In this document: piece after piece, positions 55,484-64,000 of the stretch | How the letters are laid out: the number at the start of each line of letters is the position of its first letter | Numbering within the stretch: position 1 is the first letter of the stretch | NCBI GenBank assembly: GCA_022844345.1 | Contig: JALHLU010000001.1 | Span: forward strand, 424,128 to 488,127 | Source: Hyphomonadaceae bacterium | Lineage (GTDB): Bacteria; Pseudomonadota; Alphaproteobacteria; Caulobacterales; Hyphomonadaceae | Length of the DNA stretch: 64,000 bases | Reading direction: 5' to 3' | Notes under the pieces: generated by a model | Database searches by the model: none | The model's input: only the letters and a program-made list of their open reading frames with translations | What the model was told of the DNA's origin: nothing | Position numbers and translations under genes: made by a program

Positions 55484-56572
55484 ATGGTTCTCGCTATTCT
55501 CCTCGTCATGGGCGTGCTGGCGCTTGGCGCGCTGGTTGCCTGGGTTCTGGCGATCCAGCTGTCTTACCGGATCGAGCGCATCCGCAGGCCAGACCTGCCG
55601 CGCCCCCGCGTCGTGATAACCAACATGTTCGCCACCGCCTTCTGGACGGGCGAGGCAAAGCCGGAGGAACGCTCCCTCCAGAAACAGCTTCGCCTGCGCC
55701 TGGGCGTCTCGGTCGGGTGCTTTCTGCTGCTGGCGCTGCTCAGCTTCTTCCTGCCGCTGGCCGGACGCGAAGATGCGCCCCCGGCCGGCGCCGCAGCCGC
55801 CCCGGCCGCGCCTGTGTCGTACCATCCCGACGGCACGACGCTGGTTTACATCCGCTCGAACCAGGATGGCTCGCTGCCCGAACGCATCCTCGTGCACATC
55901 CGCAATCCGCAGGAACTGCACGTCGCCAAGATGATCGACGCCTGCAAGAGCGCCGCCTACGTCACCGCCCGTTTCGCCGCTCCCGCTGCTGACGCCACAT
56001 CGGCCGAAGCGCTTGGCCTCATCGGCGGCCGCCTCCAGCGCGACGCAACCCAGCTGCCGCAGGCGTGGGTCGACCTCGCGACCGGCCCCGCGCGCACGCT
56101 CGCCGTGCGTCTCGGCGCACAGGATGCCGAGCCCATCATGTTCGACGCCCCGCCCGCCCCCTGGCGCATGTATGATTTCGATCTCGCCGAGTTCGCGCTG
56201 TTCGGTCCGCGCCAGCCGAAGGACTTCACCTTCGGCCTCGCCCTCGCCTGGCCGGAGGATGACGCGCCTCTCCTGCGCATCCTCGGCGAGGCCCGCGCCG
56301 ATTTCCTCTACTCATCCGACAAGGGCGCGAAGAACCACTTTCGCATCTCGGGCCCCGCCTTCGAAGACACACGCGCCGGCAGCCGCGGCGGCGAGATGAT
56401 CACCGACGCTGTGTTCGGCCACGTCATCGAAGCCCGCTTCGGCCTTCCCAACCATCCCGGCTACGCCAACTTCATGCTGAAGCTGCTGAAAGTGTCGTCC
56501 GGCGCCGAAGGCCAGGCCGCCTGGCGCGACGCCCTGATGCGCCACTGGCAGGGCTGTCCGCCACCGGCCTGA
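55484..56572 (+). CDS. Membrane-anchored protein of unknown function
   Basis: A 362-residue protein with an N-terminal membrane helix (2-27), a short basic loop, a second helix near 68-88 (VGCFLLLALLSFFLPLAG), a Pro/Ala linker and a soluble part of about 250 residues rich in strands (SEALGLIGGRLQRDATQLPQAWVDLATGPARTL). I do not recognise its family. It ends 41 nt before the riboswitch region of the thiC operon, so it is likely a separate unit. Confidence 0.75.
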   Translation: MVLAILLVMGVLALGALVAWVLAIQLSYRIERIRRPDLPRPRVVITNMFATAFWTGEAKPEERSLQKQLRLRLGVSVGCFLLLALLSFFLPLAGREDAPPAGAAAAPAAPVSYHPDGTTLVYIRSNQDGSLPERILVHIRNPQELHVAKMIDACKSAAYVTARFAAPAADATSAEALGLIGGRLQRDATQLPQAWVDLATGPARTLAVRLGAQDAEPIMFDAPPAPWRMYDFDLAEFALFGPRQPKDFTFGLALAWPEDDAPLLRILGEARADFLYSSDKGAKNHFRISGPAFEDTRAGSRGGEMITDAVFGHVIEARFGLPNHPGYANFMLKLLKVSSGAEGQAAWRDALMRHWQGCPPPA

Positions 56573-56613
56573 TTGGCGGCTTGCCACCCACTGCAACACC
56601 GCTATCCTGCCGC

Positions 56614-56733
56614 CATCCCGAGGGGCGCGAACGGATGTTCGCTGAGATCGGCGCCAATGCCGGACGGCGACATGCCTGAAGGCGCCCGCGCGAGCACCCT
56701 TAGAACCTGATCCGGGTCATGCCGGCGAAGGGA
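56614..56733 (+). promoter_or_regulatory. TPP (thiamine pyrophosphate) riboswitch
   Basis: The conserved parts of the THI element are readable: GAGGGGCG at the 5' side, a perfect P3 hairpin GCGAAC/GTTCGC (56628-56642), TGAGAT (56643-56648), then ACCCTTAGAACCTGATCCGG, GTCATGCCGGCGAAGGGA at the 3' side. The element ends directly before AGGAGAG, the ribosome site of the first gene, so ligand binding could hide that site or stop transcription. It controls genes for thiamine synthesis or transport in response to TPP. Boundaries are approximate. Confidence 0.95.
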
Positions 56734-56745
56734 CAGGAGAGACAA

Positions 56746-57380
56746 GTGAACGACACGCCGGACCGTCCGAATACAGAAAGCCCCCCCGCAGAACATCTCC
56801 CGGCCGGCGCCATCCCGGTCGAGAAACTGCTCACCGGCCTGCGCGGCCAATTGCAGAAGGGCGAGCATGTGCTCTGGCAGGGCCAGGGCTATGGCCGCGC
56901 GCTCGGCGCGCTCAACCGCGCCCTGCTGATCCGCCTCGGCCTTGCCGCCGTCGTGATCCTCGCCCTGCTCGTCATGGTGATACAGGGCGACCGCTCGGGC
57001 TTCAAATGGCTCGCCTGGGTTGTCGGCGGCATCCTGCTTGCCCGCGTCGCATGGTTCTTCTGGAGGTCGTCCTCCGCGCCGGGGCGGCAGGTCGCCATGC
57101 TCACCAACCGCCGCCTTGTCTCGGTCGACCTGCTGCGCCCGCTTGCGACCTGGTCGATCGCCGCCGGGGGCCAGGGCCGCGCCGATGGGCGCGTCGTCGA
57201 TCCCCAACCCATCATTGTCACGGGCACGAAGGAACGCGGCCACATCCGCCTCAACCGCAGCCCGCAGAAGATGCACGCCTATCCGCCCTTCATCCTCTTC
57301 AACACCGAACGCCCGCTCGAAGTCGCCGAGAAGATCAGGAAGACGCTGGGCATCGTCGCGCCCATCGAAGACAAGACGAA

Positions 57381-57384
<4 letters not shown>
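56746..57384 (+). CDS. Membrane protein with bacterial PH-like domain, first gene under TPP riboswitch
   Basis: A 212-residue protein. GTG 56746 is the start because AGGAGAG lies 4 nt upstream; the ATG at 56719 is inside the riboswitch. N-terminal GEHVLWQGQGYGRALGALNR is followed by two helices (about 60-80 and 88-107) and a strand-rich domain (QVAMLTNRRLVSVDLLRPLATWSI, IIVTGTKERGHIRLN, HAYPPFILFNTERPLEVAEKIRKTLG) like bacterial PH-type domains. The GExxLWxGxP-like start also occurs in these families. It overlaps the next gene by 4 nt. Role unknown; regulation by TPP implies a thiamine link. Confidence 0.85.
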
Positions 57385-60282
<2,898 letters not shown>

Positions 60283-60454
60283 TTGCAGCCCCTCGCCTTC
60301 TAGCCTTTACTGGGACCTTCATCGCCTCGCAGCAGCTGGCTGGTGCCAGCGAACGCGCGGGCTCAGTCCATACACCACAAACACCCCGAAGCACGCGAAG
60401 ACCAAAGCTAAGGGCGCCGCCGAAACAGACGGCCTCCGCGTTCGACCCGCGCAT

Positions 60455-61543
60455 TCAGCGCGAAAAGAACTCCTCGAACACGCGATACGAGGACATGCCG
60501 TAGCCTTGAATGAAGTTGGGGTCGTTGATCACCGAACCGTCTTGGGATCGCATTGCGACGGTCATGAGGACGGGTATGGGCCTTGCGTCACCGCACTTCT
60601 TGTAGATCTCGAATCCGGACGTGCCCTTGAACGTGACAAAGTTGTGGGCGACAGCAATCTGGCCGTCGGTCTTGATTGCAGGCGGAACCGCGACTGACAT
60701 GCGCTTGAGCTCCGCCACCCGATTCCAGTCGATAAATTTCACGTTGCCGATTGTTCCGACGGCGAGGTAGTCGCATTCTGAGCTGTCGGCGGCAGCCTTG
60801 CGCAGCTCCTCAATCTCAAACGACGGCGCCCCGCTACACACCGAATCGGGAAACTCGTGCACATAATAGTCTCTGGTCTCGGCAAACTCCGGCGGGAAGT
60901 GCTGTGAAATGTGAAGCTGGTTCAGATCGAAATCGTCCGTCAGCGGACGGTCCGGCTTCGCCTGTATGGGGTTGCATAGTTGTTCTACCTCGCGCTGACC
61001 ATCGGGGCGTTCGACCAACCTCCCTAACGGCAGCAACATATCCTTGAAGTCCGAATACAGCCTGCAGGTTGAATGCTTCAGGACAACATGACCCGGCATC
61101 TTTGCGAGACAGCGATTGCGCCCAAGTCGGTCGGTCACGCTATAGAGTGAGCTTGTGCCGGCAGTCACGCCGTCGCACACAACAGACGCTTGAGCGCCGC
61201 ACAGCGTCGCAAGCGTACGCAACGCGCTGACTTCCTCGGGATCAGGCGCTTCCTCAAGCAACGCGTGACGTAGCGCGCTATGCACCTGAGCGCAGTTCGA
61301 AACATTGTAGTATTTGTCCTGAAACAGCCTTGCGACATTGAGATAGCAGATGGGGTAGGATCGACTTGACTCGAACATGCGCACGGCATGGGGATCGTGG
61401 ATCTTGTTGGACGACGGTTGCGGCTGCCAGAATATCTCGGTTGCCCGCCCATCTTTCTGGCCGGACTGACGCTGTTCTCCGATGACGCTTTGGCTGGGTA
61501 GCAGCACAAGCAAAGCGAGCAGGACGATGATTTTGCTTTTCAT
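60455..61543 (-). CDS. Secreted Cys-rich protein of unknown function
   Basis: A 362-residue protein with a signal peptide (KIIVLLALLVLLPSQSVIGE). The mature part has about ten Cys residues, including YPICYLNVARLF, LATLCGAQASVVCDG, NRCLAKMPGHVV, STCRLYS, SVCSGAPS and SECDYLA, which suggests several disulfides in the periplasm. The region is visibly less GC-rich than its neighbours, so it may have been acquired. No domain is recognised. ATG 61543 is chosen for the signal. The 172 bases after thiC (60283-60454) hold no gene. Confidence 0.75.
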   Translation of the reverse strand: MKSKIIVLLALLVLLPSQSVIGEQRQSGQKDGRATEIFWQPQPSSNKIHDPHAVRMFESSRSYPICYLNVARLFQDKYYNVSNCAQVHSALRHALLEEAPDPEEVSALRTLATLCGAQASVVCDGVTAGTSSLYSVTDRLGRNRCLAKMPGHVVLKHSTCRLYSDFKDMLLPLGRLVERPDGQREVEQLCNPIQAKPDRPLTDDFDLNQLHISQHFPPEFAETRDYYVHEFPDSVCSGAPSFEIEELRKAAADSSECDYLAVGTIGNVKFIDWNRVAELKRMSVAVPPAIKTDGQIAVAHNFVTFKGTSGFEIYKKCGDARPIPVLMTVAMRSQDGSVINDPNFIQGYGMSSYRVFEEFFSR

Positions 61544-61662
61544 GACCCGGCAAGCGCCCCCTGGATGTCCCTTGGGCCCATACTTTCGTTGCCTACAATG
61601 AAACGTCAAGGATACATGCCGCAAGCATCACGAAGACGCCCCCTCCTTTCACGCACCAAACC

Positions 61663-61900
61663 ATGAGCAAGCGGCGTAAGGGCTTCCCAAGCGAGACGCA
61701 CGTCAACCGCAGACCTCGCTTCATCAAGGGCGGCGAGATCGAACTCACCGATCCTTCGACGGACGCGCCCTGCGGGCGCTGCTCAGGATGAGGGCTGGGC
61801 CGTAACGATCCCTGCCCCTGCGGTTCAGGACGCAGGTTTCAAGAACGGCTGCCTGACGTCCGGCCGCTATGACGGCGCCGAGCGCAAGGACTACTTTCAG
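61663..61900 (+). pseudogene. SEC-C motif protein, broken
   Basis: From ATG 61663 the frame reads MSKRRKGFPSETHVN, RRPRFIKGGEIELT and then enters a repeat (61750-61793) that gives an in-frame TGA at 61789-61791. Immediately after, in the same frame, GLGRNDPCPCGSGRRF appears, the core of the SEC-C zinc-binding motif (CxCGSG). The expected KxCC follows only after skipping one base (extra C near 61840): KNGCLTSGRYDGAERKDYF, with Gly replacing the first Cys. Three lesions mark a dead copy of a small SEC-C protein, a module found in SecA and in many small proteins. Extent at the 3' end is approximate. Confidence 0.72.
61750..61793 (+). repeat. REP-like repeat in the SEC-C pseudogene
   Basis: ATCCTTCGAC at the start and GCTCAGGATGAGG at the end are the conserved outer words of a repeat also seen at 63217-63245, with a different inner hairpin (GCGCCCTGCGGGCGC). 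It has a palindromic core and sits inside a broken gene. Confidence 0.68.
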
Positions 61901-61944
61901 ATAAGGCTGAGAGGCGCGCGGGCTGCGAAGCCTGAGCGCCTCGC

Positions 61945-62364
61945 TCAGCAATCGCCGTCGCGCTGCAGCGATATCCGCACGGTCAGGCGCTGGCGGCCGC
62001 CCTGGTCATCCGTGTTCATCAGCACGCCGCCTGATACGGTGAGCGAAGTGCTGCCGGAGCTGAGGACGGTGAACGTCCCCTCCACCAGCCGACCCGAGCA
62101 ACTGACATCATAGACGCCGCCGCCACGCGAAGAGGTGCTGCAGGCCGAATTGTAGTCGTTGAGGTAGGCCGCCACCACATGCGCCGGGTCGCGGAAGTCC
62201 TCCATGTCGCTGAGGCAGATCTGCTCCGACGCGCTGCCATGGTCGGCCGACCAGTTGAGTGTGTATTTGCCCGCCATGAGGCCCGAGCCGCCCTGCGCCA
62301 GCGCCACCCCCGAAAACCCGGCAATCGCCAAGGCCAGCACGCCGCCGAACAGTTTCACACGCAT
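61945..62364 (-). CDS. Secreted small protein of unknown function
   Basis: A 139-residue protein with a signal peptide (GVLALAIAGFSGVALAQ). The mature part has YTLNWSADHGSASEQICLSDMEDF, SACSTSSRGGG, YDVSCSGRLVEG, TSLTVSGGVLM and a final RDGDC, with four or five Cys residues. I do not recognise its family; it may be a DUF3617-like envelope protein. ATG 62364 is preceded by GGGGAG; a GTG at 62373 is an alternative start. Confidence 0.72.
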   Translation of the reverse strand: MRVKLFGGVLALAIAGFSGVALAQGGSGLMAGKYTLNWSADHGSASEQICLSDMEDFRDPAHVVAAYLNDYNSACSTSSRGGGVYDVSCSGRLVEGTFTVLSSGSTSLTVSGGVLMNTDDQGGRQRLTVRISLQRDGDC

Positions 62365-62453
62365 CCGCCACACTCCCCGTCTGCGCCGCTTCTAGGCGAG
62401 CGCCGCGTGCAACGGAAGCGCCGGCAACAGCAGCTAGCGCCGCGCCCTGCCAC

Positions 62454-62622
62454 TCTGGAAGCGTGTGCGCCGCACACGCGTTCCCGGCGCAGGCCGGGAT
62501 CCAGTCCCCGGAAACATGTGCGCGAAGCGCTCGACCGGGTTTCGGCGCGCTTCGCGCGGCTCCCCGCTTAAGGCTGGATCCCGGCCTGCGCCGGGAACGC
62601 GTGGCAGGGCCACGCTTCCAGA
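62454..62622. repeat. Nested inverted-repeat element (BIME-like)
   Basis: A perfect 28-base inverted repeat occupies 62477-62504 and 62574-62601; its inner word is GCAGGCCGGGATCCAG. Outside it lies a second pair of 12-base arms, TCTGGAAGCGTG (62454-62465) and CACGCTTCCAGA (62611-62622), and inside it lie GCGCGAAGCGC and GCGCGCTTCGCGC. The whole 169-base unit is built of palindromes and fills the gap between two secreted-protein genes. Confidence 0.85.
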
Positions 62623-62671
62623 TGGCAGCGCCCTGAACGCGAGACCCCTTCACATAAGGAGCGCCGCCGCC

Positions 62672-63103
62672 CTACTTGCAGCGCACGTGGGGCACGCCCG
62701 CGCCGCCTTCGGTGATCCAGGTCATCGTTTCCGGCGATGACGAGACGACGCTGAAATTGCGCTCATAATCGTCGCCGCCCTCGCCGCTCTTGCACTGCAG
62801 GATCATCATCGTGCCCGCGCCCTCGGGCGTGGTCGAGCTGATCGTGCACGCATCCAGCCCCATGGCGACGGTGGACGCCGTGATCTCGATCACGCCGTCC
62901 TTCGCGTCGTTCGTCGGCGCGCATGCCTCCATGGCGACGCCCCAGCGTCCGACGAGGTCTGTCAGGATCGCGATCTGCGGCGGCGCCATCGGGGCCGGCG
63001 GCGGCGCGATGCTCGGCGCGGCAGGCGCCGCCGGCTCGCTCGCCGGCGCAGGCGAACAGGCCGCCGCCAGCAGGATCGCGGCGCACGCTGGAATAACTTT
63101 CAT
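62672..63103 (-). CDS. Lipoprotein of unknown function
   Basis: A 143-residue lipoprotein (AAILLAAACSPAP lipobox), Ala/Pro-rich linker, and a compact domain: LTDLVGRWGVAMEACAPTNDAKDG, VIEITASTVAMGLDACTISS, MMILQCKSGEGG and the end VPHVRC. The pattern of Cys residues and an initial G-x-W (lipocalin-like) recalls small outer-membrane lipid- or stress-associated lipoproteins. No named family is recalled. Confidence 0.75.
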   Translation of the reverse strand: MKVIPACAAILLAAACSPAPASEPAAPAAPSIAPPPAPMAPPQIAILTDLVGRWGVAMEACAPTNDAKDGVIEITASTVAMGLDACTISSTTPEGAGTMMILQCKSGEGGDDYERNFSVVSSSPETMTWITEGGAGVPHVRCK

Positions 63104-63216
63104 CGAACCCTCTCCCTTGTTCCCCAGCCACCTAAGGCGAGGCCCGCTCCACGGTCAACACAACGCCCCGGTCAGGACGGCACGCATATGTGCGACCGCG
63201 CACACTCGCAGCCACG

Positions 63217-63335
63217 CCTCGTCCTTCGACAAGCTCAGGATGAGGCTTGGTGGTTGCTGCAAAATAGGCCTCATGGTGAGCCTCCTCACCCTGAGGAGCC
63301 GCCGCAGGCGGCGTCTCGAAGGGCGAACCACGAGG
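63217..63335. repeat. Pair of REP-like repeats in opposite orientation
   Basis: CCTCGTCCTTCGAC...CTCAGGATGAGG (63217-63245) is mirrored by CCTCACCCTGAGG...CTCGAAGGGCGAACCACGAGG (63284-63335). The second has an extra inner hairpin GCCGCCGCAGGCGGC. The two sit head to head with about 38 bases between, a BIME-like arrangement. They occupy the 389-base gap 63104-63492, which otherwise holds no gene. Confidence 0.82.
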
Positions 63336-63492
63336 CCGTGCTCCGTGATGCCAGAGTTGTGGGAAACCGCTGTTTCAACTCCGTAGGAAACTCAAAAAAC
63401 TTCGCGCGCGTTTTCAACGCGATGCCGCCGCGATTTGCCGGATGGGGACGCGCTGAATCGGCCGGGGTCGCAGCGCGCATATACTCCCACAC

Positions 63493-64000
63493 ATGGAATG
63501 GCTCTGGATCATCCTGCGCTGCCTCTTCCCTCGCGATCCCCTTCGCCAGGTCGCCGAGGCCATGCGCCATCGCGTCAAGCAGCTGATCCATGTCTCGACG
63601 GACGACCTCACCCTCGGCCATCTGCTGATCGACCCGGCGCTCCGCCTCCAGCTCGAACTGCTGATCCTCGATGCGGAAGACTGCCTGCGTCTGTGGATCG
63701 CCATGCGCGGCTGCCAGATCGCGGGCATCCGCCCCGGCGCGCCGCGCAAGCGCGCGACGCCACACCTCACCCGCCCGAAAGACCTGTTCGAACTCCTCGC
63801 GCGCATCGCCGCCCTCGCCCACGCATGCGAAGGCATGGAGCAACGCGCGCAGGCGCACGCTGACAAGCTGAAGCGCCTGCGCGACGCTGACCCCCTCGGC
63901 GCAGTCCGCACTTCGTGCGGCCCCCACCGTCATGCTTCGCATGCCACCTCCCCCGCCTTCGGCGAGGGAGGACAGGCGCGGTGCTCCCACCCCCAAGGCG
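63493..64000 (+). CDS. Protein of unknown function, runs past the window edge
   Basis: The plus-strand frame from ATG 63493 is open to the end of the window: MEWLWIILRCLFPRDPLRQ, AEAMRHRVKQLIHVSTDD, LLILDAEDCLRLWIAMRG, QIAGIRPGAPRKRATPHLTR, KDLFELLARIAALAHACEG. Codon third positions are almost all G or C, as in true genes here; a long frame on the other strand is a shadow. The last 25 visible residues are coded by a repeat (63920-63972) and look unlike the rest. No family is recognised. Confidence 0.65.
   Translation, partial: MEWLWIILRCLFPRDPLRQVAEAMRHRVKQLIHVSTDDLTLGHLLIDPALRLQLELLILDAEDCLRLWIAMRGCQIAGIRPGAPRKRATPHLTRPKDLFELLARIAALAHACEGMEQRAQAHADKLKRLRDADPLGAVRTSCGPHRHASHATSPAFGEGGQARCSHPQG
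63920..63972 (-). repeat. Second copy of the thiC-type palindromic repeat
   Basis: Read on the minus strand it starts TCCTCCCTCGCCGAAGGCGG and ends TGACGGTGGGGGC, matching both ends of the 60112-60170 copy. Only the inner hairpin differs (GCATGCGAAGCATG here). It lies in frame in the last gene of the window. Confidence 0.8.

Noticed and set aside
56719..56745. ATG at 56719 as start of the first riboswitch-controlled gene
   Set aside because: It lies inside the conserved 3' part of the TPP riboswitch and has no ribosome site; GTG 56746 after AGGAGAG is better.
63286..63996. Minus-strand open frame of 236 codons at the window end
   Set aside because: The plus-strand frame from 63493 has much stronger third-position G/C use and a protein-like sequence; the minus frame runs through repeat DNA.
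61585..64000. CRISPR array in the repeat-rich zone
   Set aside because: Repeats are palindromic, few, irregularly spaced and in both orientations; no regular spacers or cas genes.

Overview
The window is about 64 kb of high-GC chromosomal DNA from an alphaproteobacterium, most likely of the Caulobacterales/Hyphomonadaceae type. The taxonomic hint comes from the F1-ATPase zeta-subunit gene beside purine genes, the PhoR/PstB/PhoU/PhoB set, large TonB-dependent receptors, many secreted or lipid-anchored hydrolases and a DUF6607 lipoprotein. I saw no tRNA, rRNA, CRISPR array, transposase or prophage. The assignment is inference from gene content; no database search was possible.

Layout. 1-3062: truncated M23 peptidase, a secreted protein, dps, an alpha/beta hydrolase and purQ. 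3348-8571: a purine cluster (purS, purC, purB and the ATPase zeta inhibitor) split from purQ by an acyltransferase, a DUF486 protein and two tiny entericidin-like lipoproteins, one of only 45 residues. 9152-18397: phosphate control genes phoB, phoU and pstB, then phoR 5.6 kb away, with an indoleamine 2,3-dioxygenase homologue, a TonB receptor and a DUF6607 lipoprotein between them; pstS, pstC and pstA are absent. 18563-25170: two tandem M13 metallopeptidase lipoproteins followed by an ATP-grasp ligase and a FolC-like Mur ligase, resembling a cyanophycin synthetase split over two genes. 25177-33607: secreted esterase, patatin, glutamate racemase, the agmatine-to-putrescine pair aguB/aguA and a second large TonB receptor.

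34148-56572: GT39-like glycosyltransferase, an orphan RND adaptor, ferredoxin-NADP reductase, a flavin monooxygenase, acetyl-CoA synthetase, a cold-shock/DUF1294 fusion, a PAS-rich hybrid histidine kinase, selO, a FATP-type acyl-CoA synthetase and several small secreted proteins, acetyltransferases and hydrolases. 56614-60282: a clear TPP riboswitch leads a four-gene run in which three uncharacterised membrane protein genes precede thiC, each overlapping the next by 4 nt. This is the best candidate for an undescribed function.

60283-64000 is rich in palindromic repeats. One repeat family is inserted in frame in thiC and again in the last gene. Another sits in a SEC-C zinc-motif gene and supplies its stop codon. 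Two further inverted-repeat elements fill intergenic space. The window is cut through the first and last genes.
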